Assembly (NCBI GenBank): GCA_025890175.1
Contig: JANPYM010000007.1
Span: 1,046,487-1,110,486 of the forward strand
Reading direction: 5' to 3'
Length of the DNA: 64,000 nt
From: Ciborinia camelliae
Lineage: Eukaryota > Ascomycota > Leotiomycetes > Helotiales > Sclerotiniaceae
The translations under genes were made by a program, and so were the position numbers. Every line of letters starts with the position of its first letter. Within the stretch, counting starts at the first letter, position 1. This document shows positions 20,683-31,000 of the stretch, piece after piece. A model generated the notes under the pieces. That model was given only the letters and a program-made list of their open reading frames with translations. It did not search any database and was not told the origin of the DNA.

Positions 20683-23209
20683 TCACGAATACGCATTTCC
20701 AAGATCGTGTTCCTGCGCGCGAATTAGTCATGTCAACCGGCACCTCGCACCGAGCTCCAAACGGGAGTTCCACTCGACCTCCCCCAACAACTCGAGCAAA
20801 GAAGAAGAAAAAGAAGAAGAAGAAGAAGAAGAAGAAAAAACAACATAACATAACATACCTTAAGATATTCACTCCCCTTCTCACTATACTCCTCCCTCGT
20901 GACCCTCGCCTCCTTCCACCTCTCCCCACAACTCCACTTCGCCGCCCCCCGCCACGCATCCAGCAACTGATCGCCAGCCCTCCGAATCTTAATTTCGGTC
21001 CCGGCCTCCAGATTCCCGCGCAACCCCTCGCGTAATCTCTCGTCGAAGTTTTGCCAGAGCGTATTCCCCCCGGTGAGAAAGATATCCTTCAGGAAATCCT
21101 GCTGCTTCATCCCGGGTCCCGAGATGCGCTGCGTGAGGATATCCGCGGCGATTTCAATGATGCCGGCTTGATCCAACCCGGCGATGCTGGGTTGGAAAAT
21201 TACTTCGGGCACGCGGATCCGTTCGACGTTGAGATGGATTTGATGGGCCTCCGCCGTGCTCGCCGGGTTGAAGGGGCGAGGGCCGCGGAGAAATGCATGG
21301 ATGAGTGATTTGGTCCAATCGGTTTGTGCATCCAGCGTGTGCTCATCCGTGAATTCCGGGTCATATTTGAGGAGATCCGCTTCGAGGGTTTTAAGCATGA
21401 CGCTAGGATCCTCTTCTTCCTCGTCATCGCTTCCTCCGTCTCCGGTTTGAATGGTGCGATAGACTCCCCAATCATCATCGTTTTGGCCGAAATTATCGTC
21501 ATCGCCTCCACGGCGACGTTTTTTGGTTGGGTTATCGGATGCGAGGTTTGCGATGCTCTTCATGCGGATTTGACTCGCGAGACTCTTTCTATTTCCGAGA
21601 TCCGCTTTGAGACGTTCCTTGTCTTTGATTTTTTGCAACATAGATGCCCGAGCATCGCGACGCTCCTGTAGCCAGCCTTCGAGATCATTTTCTCGTTTTT
21701 CGTCATCTAAACGTTGTTCTTCGGCAACGCGGGCTTTCTCTGCTTCTTTCTCTGCTTTAGCACGGGCCCGGGCTTCATTGTTGGACTTCATCAGGCGTTG
21801 ATGACGTTTTTGTTTCAGGCCTGCTTCGTCGAGTTGGTCGTCTGGAATTTCAAGCATAGAGTAGTCGGGTTCTTCGACTTCTTCTTCGATTTCGGGTCCA
21901 CCGACATCCTTCGTTCGAGCCTTGCGAATACTTTTGTCGAGTTCCTTGATGGTCTTCTCGAGAGCTGCTTCGTCTTTCAACTCTTCGGCGTCGAGTAACC
22001 TTTTGATTTCCTTTTTTGTTTGATCTACCAACTTGCCTTGCAAATGCCTGTAGTAGTCAAGTTCCTGTTCTTTCCGAATCAATCTCTCGAGTCGCATTTT
22101 AGCGGCTTGTTCTTGTAGTCTTCGACCACTCTCTTTTCTCTTCTCGGCGATTTTTGCTAACTCTTCTTCACTCTTTTGCACCTCAATTACTTCTGTATAG
22201 GGGTATTGAATGATACGATCTCTATCTTCCAATCCTGTCCAGTCAAGATACTTGCTCAATTCCTGGTCATAATCTCGCGATAGATAGCAATGGTCTTGAA
22301 CCATATACTCCATTTGGGTAGAGGCTAACTTGCCAGAGAAAGAAGGGTACTTCAATTTGATGAGCTTAAGGAGATATTCGGCGCTTTGTGATGCGCCCCA
22401 GTTCAGTCTAGTTGCTTGGGTAAGCATGGCTTTTGAGTTGTAAACCGGAATGAGATGTGTAGAGCTATGGGAGGAAGACACGACAAGACCTGTCTTGCCA
22501 TTGTTATAGTCGTAGGAAAATAGAGAATCGATTCCATAAGCCACAGATGGTGCTCCATAACATTCGAATATAATTTCCGTCATGGCTGTCCCACATCATT
22601 AGCGTAATACTGAAATTTCTCTGATTGACCATACATTTCCTTGAATATGGCAAGTTTGCGACAGCTTCCGTCATAACAATAGGCATATCCACTTTGCCCT
22701 CCGAATCAACCCCCAATTTGAGGAAGATACAGTCCAGTATCTGTTCCATGACATCCCAATTACTAACAATTCCACTTCCTGCCTCAAAAGCATTTCTCAT
22801 ATGGCCCTTAGCTGTAGTATCTGCGTATACATCGGCGCCAACAAACGAATAGGTTTTGCCCATCTTTCGGTCCCTATATTTCGAGAAAAGCGGTAGAATA
22901 TTGAGGCGTGGAGCGTCCTCAAAAGACCAGCCAGCTCGGGTCACTGATGAGCCTGCAACGAGCAATGTTAGCATCTGTAAACTATATTGCCCAGGCCATG
23001 ATGCACGGCGCAAAATTACCATTGTCAATCACTATCGCAGCTTGGCCAGACCCTCGCGACTTCGCCTTCTGATATCCATCCGGCTGAGGCTCAACATATT
23101 TATCGAAGTGAAGATCCTTTGCAGGATAAAGTGTAGGGGGAGGTAGAGGTATTGATCTCTGTTGTAGCTCTGATGCAGGCGCATCAATGTCCATGGCCGA
23201 GGGCGACAT
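20683..23209 (-). CDS. ARP5: actin-related protein Arp5, INO80 complex subunit
   Basis: Four exons on the minus strand: 23020-23209, 22635-22952, 20859-22585 and a 30-nt last exon 20683-20712 encoding EHDLGNAYS. They give 754 residues. The actin fold is clear: nucleotide-binding VIDNGSS near residue 60, YSRKSMTE joining exons 2 and 3 (RKSM, with the conserved Ser split by a 49-nt intron), FECYGAPSVAYGIDSLFSY after it, and LTGGNTLWQNFDERL near the end. Between the two actin-fold halves is the long charged, coiled-coil insertion (EEELAKIAEKRKESGRRL, REQ/EEE-rich, about 300-520) that distinguishes Arp5 from other Arps. Arp5 works with Ies6 to couple the INO80 motor to the nucleosome. The last intron (20713-20858) contains a (TTC)n tract on the coding strand. 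IES6 lies about 1 kb upstream. Confidence 0.95.
20802..20838. repeat. (AAG)n microsatellite inside the last ARP5 intron
   Basis: Runs of GAAGAAGAAAAAGAAGAAG on the plus strand, read as a (CTT)n pyrimidine tract in the ARP5 pre-mRNA. If unspliced, it would encode a spurious poly-leucine/phenylalanine tail, which explains the long open frame over it. Confidence 0.85.
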
Positions 23210-23578
23210 CTTTCCTTGAAAGGGAGTTGCTGGTTGTGATCTAGATCATTGTTTGTATATCCTTTTACGACCAAGAGAATTGACTAGATAGTATTTGGAT
23301 AAGCACTTAGATTATAGTTCCGAATACTCCTCGGTATGAAGTTGAGTTGAAGTTGTTGCCGCTTCACACAAGGCTACACTTTTGGAACAAGGCTGATGAA
23401 ATGCATGTAAACATGTGGAGAATCACGATTACTATCTACAGCACCAGCTTTCGTGGAATATCTCCAAAATCATGAAAACCATCCGCATTAATCATAAATC
23501 AAGAAATATTCTAAATCTCAACCTCCTCCACAAACGCCGGTTCCCTCTCCACGAAAATTCCCTCTCCCTTCAGCCCTA

Positions 23579-23996
23579 TCATGATGGGTCCTTGAGACTA
23601 TCGGTAGCTTTTCAATGGATTAGCTTGAATATGGCAGAAGTAGAAACTCTATTACCTTCTAAATGGAAGAGAACATTAGATTGATAGTTCTTGAACATAT
23701 CTGCAACTAAAACAACATTTGTGTTGGCGTTGTTGATCTCCTAATATCGGGTCAGATGTAGCCAATTACAAAGGACTGCCAGCCAAGTCATACCTGGAGA
23801 TTCTTGTTCAAAAGCATGATTGCTTCATTCAACTTCTCCTGGAAGTGAATTAGAATATCTTCTTGCAAGGTTTCTTAAAATGCTTACCACGTTGGTTATG
23901 ATTCGTGATAGTAACAAATTTTGCTGGTGCTCATGAGGGTTTTCCTATAAAACGGTCATTATTTTGTATAGAAGAATGACATCAAGATCATACCAT
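23579..23996 (-). CDS. DAD4: DASH/Dam1 complex subunit Dad4
   Basis: Five exons encode only 72 residues: 23994-23996 (the ATG alone), 23888-23944, 23794-23838, 23656-23740 and 23579-23607. The protein starts [16 protein letters not shown], continues [19 protein letters not shown] and ends [12 protein letters not shown], matching Dad4 in sequence and length (yeast Dad4 is 72 residues). The four introns are 48-53 nt. The final acceptor was chosen at TTGAAAAG because it gives the family ending EAT.LK; a nearby CTCAAG would give an unrelated tail. Dad4 is part of the ring-forming DASH complex that couples kinetochores to microtubule ends. It lies 369 bp upstream of ARP5 on the same strand and diverges from IES6. 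Confidence 0.93.
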
Positions 23997-24220
23997 GATC
24001 TCTCTTTTCTTTGTTCTAGTTTGGTTATGAAATGTGATGTTTGATGCGGTTACTCTTTCGTCGGCTCTCAGAGAGTAAATATCAATATAAATTTCATGCG
24101 TTACCTGATTGGTCGGCTGTTGTGAAGCTTGAAGCTCAATCAACAAGGCAGAAGGGAGCGTGAACTTGATACAACTCAAGACAGACAAACAATCAAATCA
24201 ACCACCACAAGTCATCAAAA
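23997..24220. promoter_or_regulatory. shared divergent promoter of DAD4 and IES6
   Basis: The two start codons face away from each other across 224 bp, so both promoters and both 5' UTRs must share this stretch. I see no clear TATA box. Basis: layout only. Confidence 0.6.
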
Positions 24221-24790
24221 ATGGCGCCAACAACTCCAGAAGCTGAAGCCCACCAGGCGCTTATTGATCAGCTTGATGTTCACTCCATACGAAAACCATT
24301 TCGCAATACACACTGGAGACCCAATCAACGTCGCAACAAGAATATCAAGACCATTCTCGGTGACGCCGTTCGAAAAGAAGCATCACTTATGCCTACACAA
24401 GACAACAGCGGCGCTGCAACACCTTTCTCTGAGGATAATACTACTTCAACTGATGGTGATATGACACCTGCTTCTACGAGCGCGCCTACACTTCAGCCGA
24501 ACCTTGCGCAGGCTTCTAAGAACTTATCGAAACTGGTATTGGAAAGAAACATGAGGACGAATGGCTTTTCTAATGCGCCTAATGCGACGTATACGAATAT
24601 CGAATCGGCACCATCTCTGGCACATCCAAAACACTATTGCGATATTACAGGGTTACCGGCACCATATACGGATCCAAAGACGAGGCTACGATATCACAAC
24701 AAAGAAGTGTTTGGTGTTGTTAGGTCTCTGGGCCAAGGAGTAGCAGAGCAGTATTTGGAAGTACGAGGAGCGCATACTGTTTTGAAGTGA
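24221..24790 (+). CDS. IES6: INO80 complex subunit Ies6 (YL1_C domain)
   Basis: A single-exon frame of 189 residues, start ATG in context CAAAAATGG. The N-terminal third is basic (KPFRNTHWRPNQRRNKNIK), the middle is a polar T/S-rich linker, and residues about 139-170 are a YL1_C domain (YCDITGLPAPYTDPKT followed by LRYHNKEVF). This arrangement is diagnostic for Ies6/INO80C; the larger YL1/Vps72 protein has the same C-terminal domain but a long acidic N terminus that is absent here. Ies6 binds Arp5 directly and the pair engages the Ino80 ATPase and nucleosome. The partner ARP5 lies about 1 kb away on the opposite strand. Confidence 0.93.
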   Translation: MAPTTPEAEAHQALIDQLDVHSIRKPFRNTHWRPNQRRNKNIKTILGDAVRKEASLMPTQDNSGAATPFSEDNTTSTDGDMTPASTSAPTLQPNLAQASKNLSKLVLERNMRTNGFSNAPNATYTNIESAPSLAHPKHYCDITGLPAPYTDPKTRLRYHNKEVFGVVRSLGQGVAEQYLEVRGAHTVLK

Positions 24791-25750
24791 AATGCGATAG
24801 TAATTAGGTACATTTACGCATTTGGAGAGATGCAATCATCGACAAAGCTTCACTCTTACTACTCTTACCCATATTTCACCACTCCCAAGGATTGAAAGAC
24901 GATGCGCGGAAATTTGGCAGGGCTACCTCACAAGACTGGTGTATATACTGGCAGAAGGGTCGAGGGGAGTATGGGATGTCATTTGAAAGTTGGAGTTATG
25001 CGATTGGGTTGGATAGAATCAGCTTTTTCAGCGACTGGAGGAGGAAGGGTCAAGAATGTTCAAAACCAGCACCAGGATATGTCTGACCGACAAAGTCAAG
25101 CTCATTCTACCCGCCAATCATCTTTCAATGATTGGTTCAGGAATACGCTCCGGCTTAATCGCGATCATGGCTGATATCTGCCTACTCTAGAAGAGATGAC
25201 GGGGTACCGAGAACATATAGAGAATGAAACTCAGTCACCAGGACAAATTGTCCTGGTTCGTCGTGGCAATCATAATACTCTACCTCATGCAATTGTGCAA
25301 TATATTTAAAATGAATACCTCGGGAGGCAGTAAAGAAACCTCTCCTTGCAACTTCTGTTCAGATCCTATTGGTAGGCACATTGGCCCTAGTATCGTCTCA
25401 TAATTTAGTATGAGAAAGCATGTTGGTTCATTCGATTGTGGTTGATTCAATCTTTTCAGATGATGGTTTTGGAGAGGAATTTCAGATGAGGAGGACTCGA
25501 GAACCTCGAGTAAAATTTATATTTAAACTTTTGTGGTCCGCATATGACGCTAATACTTCGAGTCGTGAGCACAGACGTGCCCAAGCCGCGTTCTTTCAGT
25601 GAACTTCAACAAAAGAATATTAAGGACAACTCACTTCTTATTTACTTTCTGCCACCAACTGTTAGAGTATTACAAAAGGGTCTACTAGATTCACTCAAAT
25701 ACATTGGGCGTAACTAATTCCGAGTTTGGAAGATACTCAAAATGCCTACC
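24791..25750. other. region between IES6 and GOT1
   Basis: Holds the IES6 3' end and the GOT1 promoter. Apart from the weak frame listed at 24,902 nothing gene-like is seen. Confidence 0.4.
24902..25174 (+). CDS. possible small hypothetical protein
   Basis: A 90-codon ATG-initiated frame ending in a hydrophilic stretch (SDRQSQAHSTRQSSFNDWF). No recognised family, and it begins only 111 bp after the IES6 stop, so it may simply be IES6 3' UTR. Conservation in relatives would decide. Confidence 0.2.
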   Translation: MRGNLAGLPHKTGVYTGRRVEGSMGCHLKVGVMRLGWIESAFSATGGGRVKNVQNQHQDMSDRQSQAHSTRQSSFNDWFRNTLRLNRDHG

Positions 25751-26454
25751 ATGTGGTTATCAGATTCCCAGAGTAAGTGAAATATCCCAACAAACGGGTA
25801 GTTTTGGACTACTTTGCGCCGAGTGGAATTGGTTTTGTTCGGAACATGCTACGCTATTTGGTAGGATGTGCGCTAATAGCTATATTGTACAGAGATTGGG
25901 GTAGCCTTCTGTTCAGGTGGTAGGTACAATTCTACGGTTTGCGCTTCTGCGAATCTAGCATAGCTGATAAGGTCTTGACAGGCGGGTTCTTCCTGATCGG
26001 AGGTGTCATGATGTTTTTTGATAGGGCTATGTAGGTCCCTAACTTTTTGCTAGCTTCAGGAAGGTGTCACTAATAAACTTTCAGGCTTGCAATGGGAAAT
26101 GTGCGTGTTCTCTGGAGCTCGAAATGGAGTTTCCCAACTTACATTATATTGATTTAGATTCTTTTTTTAATCGGTTTGACCATTATAATCGGACCACAAA
26201 AGACAATGATGTTTTTTGCGCGGAAACAAAAGCTTAAGGGAACCGGGGCCTTCTTCGCCGGACTTGCACTCATCCTTATGAGATGGCCATTTACGGGATT
26301 TCTGGTGGAATTATACGGCATATTTATCTTATTTGGCGACTTCCTAGGGACTATAGCCGGCTTTGCGAGGAACATACCAGTCATCGGGCCATATATTGGT
26401 GCCATGGTTGATAGGAGCGGAGTTGCAATGAGGGGGGCAGAGTTACCTGTTTGA
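25751..26454 (+). CDS. GOT1: Golgi transport protein Got1
   Basis: Five exons (25751-25772, 25893-25919, 25982-26030, 26085-26100, 26158-26454) encode 136 residues. Three internal exons are tiny (27, 49 and 16 nt) but all splice in frame with GT-AG introns of 120, 62, 54 and 57 nt. The protein starts MWLSDSQKIGVAFCSGG, continues GGVMMFFDRAMLAMGNILFL and IIIGPQKTMMFFARKQKLKG and ends IPVIGPYIGAMVD...ELPV. It has four hydrophobic segments and matches the small tetraspanning Got1 family, which supports ER-Golgi vesicle traffic. It is convergent with YKT6, another ER-Golgi traffic gene. Confidence 0.93.
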
Positions 26455-26893
26455 GGATATGATGCAGAGGTACCCACGGAATAATTTAAGAGCTATGAAG
26501 GAACACTGAAAATGTATACGATATTATGAGGTTATATCAGCTGAAAGCAGGCCAGTTTCTGAACTGTTATGACAGTTTAGATTGTATATGAAAAGGGGGC
26601 ACAACAACGGCATACATCTGGGTTTCCCATCAAGTATAGACTAGATGGCCAATAATAAAGTAGAGCATATGCTCCTTTATAATTCGCCAGAGAATGATGA
26701 AGAGATATGGAAGGCCGCCAAATATTTCCATTTGTACCATTGAAGTATTAAGATGTCACTCTGAACCACGCTGGGGCCTTGTTCGCCAATATTCCCAACC
26801 TCGAACTGCAATTTACAAGCTCCAATAAAACCATTGTCTGCGAGAATGCTATCAAAAAAGACGGAAACGCCATAGCCAACCAAATATATCCAT
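26455..26893. other. 3' intergenic region between convergent GOT1 and YKT6
   Basis: Holds two 3' UTRs. No gene is seen. Confidence 0.5.
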
Positions 26894-27706
26894 CTACATG
26901 GCCACGCAGCATGAGTTTTGCTTCTTTGCTTGTGCTATTTATGAATTAGTAGATGCTCCGGTCAATTCCCTTCGTACTTTAATAAACTCACTATAAAACA
27001 TCTTGCTCTGCGCACTCAAACCATCACTCTTCGCTACCAAGGTATCAATCTTCTCGCCTCTCTCTAAAACACTCTCAATAGTCTTGTGCAACACAATCTT
27101 CGTCTCATCCAATTCCTTTTGGATCTTCATGATGCTATCTGCTTGTTGCGGGTCCTGATATTTCACAATATAATCGTTTAGTTCGGGGAATGAAAGAGTG
27201 GGGTTTGAATCGGCCCATTCTGATCTAGGATGTGCGTTTAGGAACTCGTCGACGACTTTGGAGAGGAGTTGATGAGCGACGAGGGCTGGGTATTCATGGT
27301 CGGAGATTATTATACCGCAAACACCTTCGGTACGTCCGTAGGCATGAAATGTGTTACCTATAATTGTTAGTGGGGAGATTTTATGGTATCAAAAAGAGGT
27401 GCGATTTACTATCTTGTTCAATATCTTGTCTTTGGCCAGGCTTTGTTCGTTCAGCAACTGTCTTACTGAATACCGTCATGAATTCGCCATAACTGAACAT
27501 TCCACCTATTAGCCAAGCTGCCCCAATAAATACCCATAGTATTGATCTAACCTGCCCCTTGTGAATCGACCGTATGCGCTCAACTCTTTCACGCAGCAGA
27601 GCTCGTGTGAGGGGGTCTCTGAGTTCTTGATTATCTGATAGCGGTCAGCCTGATAACATCGTCATTGTTGGATCTGCGAACGAACTCCGATATAATGCAA
27701 CTTCAT
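26894..27706 (-). CDS. YKT6: R-SNARE Ykt6
   Basis: Five exons on the minus strand (27686-27706, 27552-27634, 27410-27492, 26992-27357, 26894-26934) encode 197 residues. The longin domain starts MKLHYIG, continues [17 protein letters not shown], then [26 protein letters not shown] and [13 protein letters not shown]. The SNARE helix contains [15 protein letters not shown] and the central-layer arginine in [10 protein letters not shown]. The C terminus is KQNSCCVAM, the palmitoylation/farnesylation motif that replaces a membrane anchor. A 41-nt last exon supplies this motif; without it the frame would run into intron 4 and lose the lipid anchor. Ykt6 acts in Golgi, endosome, vacuole and autophagosome fusion. 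Exon 1 is only 21 nt. Its junction to exon 2 (acceptor TATCAG) is the least certain. Confidence 0.93.
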
Positions 27707-28042
27707 TTTTGCGGTTTTATGTGGATTTTAAAGGTTCTTAGAGTTTCGATAAGAAGAAGAGGTGTGTTTGGAAGAATGTGGCTTTGCTTTGTTCTTGATG
27801 TTGAAACTCAATCTGGTTGTACAATCACATTTGGGGGCTATGACGGCGGATTTTCTTATGGCCGATTAGCCCCACTGATTAACCTCCCCACCCCTAGAGT
27901 CATGTCGGCTTGTCGGCTTGTCGGCTTACGGTTGCTCTACTAGTAGCTCTACCGTCGTGATATTTACATTTTGTGATATCTGCAACCTTTTTCTAATCAA
28001 CACAATATTTCTGAAGAAGTTGATCAAGATTTATCAAAAATC
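27707..28042. promoter_or_regulatory. shared divergent promoter of YKT6 and SLH1
   Basis: The start codons of YKT6 and SLH1 point away from each other across 336 bp. A short duplication (GTCGGCTTGTCGGCTT) lies at about 27,903-27,926. Confidence 0.6.
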
Positions 28043-31000
28043 ATGTCTCCTTCAACGCTGGATTCAGCTGAGGTACAATGGCAAGCCCAACTTGCTGCTA
28101 TGAAAAATGCCTTGGCAGAGTTGAATTTGCCTCAGAAATCTACAAACGGCGAAACTAAATCATATGATATCGATGTTGATTTTGATTTTGACGATGATGA
28201 CGAATTTACCTCTGGAAATAGTGGGGATGATGTTTGGGACTTCATCAGTGATGAGGATAACGATTTGTCCAGTAGTGATGACAACGAGGACTTTCCTAGT
28301 CTTTCCGACTCAGCTGGCGCAGGCAGCTATGGACCTCAATGGTTGAAGACCAAATGTATGGAGATTGCTCAGAGGAGACAGGGACTTTCAGGGAACGACC
28401 TCCAGGAACAAATTTTGGCAATTTTGGCTTCTGATAGTGGAGAGGAAGAGCTTCAGTCTACTTTGATTGACATGATCGGTTTTGATGATATAGAGTTCGC
28501 TATTGAAGTTATTTCTCATCGAAAAGATATCATCGCTGCCTCACGTTCTGTCGGGACTAGAGATGATGGAATCTTTACTGGAAAGTTACAGACTAGAAAG
28601 GAGAGGGAAGCAGCTTTAAGACAAAGAGATTATGAGCACAAGCATGCTGCGTTAGGGCCGGCCCTTAATCGAGACGAAGAAAGATACCCCCATGTTTATA
28701 AATCGCATCATGCTGGTAACATCTTGGACTCGAGAGGAAAGAAATATGCTCTCCCGATGGGTAGCGAGAGAACAGAGCACGAGAGATACTCAGAATATAC
28801 TGTTCCCGCTGGGAAGGTTGGAACTCTCGGTGCAGGTCGAAGACTAGTCGAAATCTCTGAGATGGACGGTCTTTGCAAGAAAACATTCAAGGGCTATAAG
28901 ACACTTAATCGCATGCAAAGCTTGGTTTATCCAGTAGCATACAAAACTAGCGAGAACATGCTGATTTGTGCTCCCACTGGTGCTGGTAAAACTGATGCAG
29001 CAATGCTTACAATACTTCACGCTATTGGAGAAAACGTCTCACCACATCCATCAGAGAACCCTGAATCCTCCGACTTTGTGGTCAACTTTGAAGACTTCAA
29101 GATTGTATATGTTGCCCCAATGAAAGCGTTGGCAGCCGAAATCACACAAAAGCTAGGTAGTCGCCTAGCTTGGCTGGGTATCCAAGTTCGCGAATTTACT
29201 GGTGATATGCATCTTACTAAGAAGGAAATTGTTCAAACCCAGATTATCGTCACAACCCCCGAAAAATGGGATGTAGTCACTCGAAAAGGCACTGGCGATA
29301 CAGAATTGGTTCAAAAGGTTCGACTTTTGATTATTGATGAAGTCCATATGCTTCATGACGATAGAGGTTCTGTCCTCGAATCTTTGGTTGCTCGTACTGA
29401 ACGTCAAGTTGAGAGCACTCAATCTCTCATTCGCATTGTGGGACTTTCTGCCACCCTTCCGAACTATATCGATGTGGCCGACTTCCTTAAAGTCAATCGT
29501 TATGCAGGTCTATTCTACTTCGACGCCAGCTTCAGACCCGTTCCCCTCGAACAGCACTTCATTGGTGTCAAAGGAAAGGCTGGAACCCGACAGTCTCGAG
29601 AGAACATCGATACAACTGCATTCGAAAAGGTTCGAGATATGTTGGAACTAAACCATCAAGTCATGGTATTTGTTCATTCTAGGAAGGACACTTTCAATAC
29701 TGCTAAGATGTTGTTTGAAAAGGCTATAGAGCAAGTTTGTATAGACTTATTCGATCCTTCCAATCACCCTCAATATGAAGCAGCTGTGAAGGATATGAAG
29801 AGCTCACGAGGTCGTGAACTTCGAGAATTACTACCAAAAGGTATCGGCATTCATCATGCAGGCATGGCTCGTTCAGACAGAAATCTAATGGAGAGGTTGT
29901 TTGGCAGTGGTGTCCTCAAAGTTCTTTGCTGTACCGCTACCTTGGCATGGGGTGTCAACTTACCCGCCGCGGCAGTAGTCATCAAAGGCACACAGGTTTA
30001 CAGTGCCCAAGATGGTAAATTCATTGACCTAGGAATATTGGACGTTCTTCAAATCTTTGGTCGTGCTGGTAGACCACAGTTCCAGGACACTGGTATTGGT
30101 ATGATTTGCACAACGGCGGACAAGCTCGATCATTATCTCCAAGCCGTTACATCTCAAGTTCCAATCGAATCTCGATTCTCGAAGCATCTTGTAGACAATC
30201 TTAATGCCGAGATCGGTTTGGGAACAGTTACATCAATCCCTGAAGCCGTTGCATGGCTTGGATACTCTTATTTGTTCGTCCGAATGAAGAGAGATCCTCT
30301 CACGTATGGCATTGATTGGGCTGAGCACCGCGACGATCCGAACTTGGTACAGCGTCGCCGACAATTATGCATTCAGGCAGCGAAAACACTTCAGCAAAGC
30401 CAAATGATTATATTCAATGAAACGACCGAGGAGCTTAGAAGTAAAGATGTCGGACGCATTGCCAGTCAATTTTACGTCTTACACACCAGTATCCAGATAT
30501 TCAACACTATGATGAAACCTCAATCATCTGAAGCTGATGTTCTCACTATGATTTCTATGAGTGGAGAATTTGATCAAATTCAATCAAGAGATAACGAGTC
30601 AAAAGAACTCACCAGTTTGAGAGAGGACTTTTCTCCCTGTCAAGTGAAGGGCGGAACTGATTCTTCACAAGCCAAGACGAATATTCTCTTGCAATCTTAC
30701 ATATCTCGAGCGCACCTTGAGGACTTTGCTCTTGCCAATGACGCAAACTATGTTGCTCAACAATCTGCTAGGATATGTCGTGCGTTGTTTATGATTGCTC
30801 TCAATCGTCGTTGGGGCCACCAATGTCTCGTGCTTCTCTCGCTTTGCAAGTCAATTGAGAAGAGAATCTGGCCATTCCAACATCCTCTTCATCAATTCGA
30901 GCTAGCCAAGCCAATTCTAAATCAGCTTGATGCTAAGGAGAATCTTTCCATCGAAACTCTTAAAGAGATGGACGCGGCCGAAATTGGTGCCATGGTACAC

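Noticed and set aside
20733..20858. Extension of the ARP5 frame into a poly-leucine/phenylalanine tail
   Set aside because: It is the last intron with a (CTT)n tract. Splicing GTATGT to CGCAG restores the family ending EHDLGNAYS.
24902..25602. Frames of 60-90 codons between IES6 and GOT1 treated as firm genes
   Set aside because: No family, no supporting context and they overlap one another. Only the longest is listed, at low confidence.
27552..27640. Frame reading [18 protein letters not shown] next to a hydrophobic stretch upstream of YKT6, resembling a membrane protein
   Set aside because: It is an off-frame reading of YKT6 exon 2 plus intron 2. The alternative frame gives [17 protein letters not shown], which matches the longin domain.
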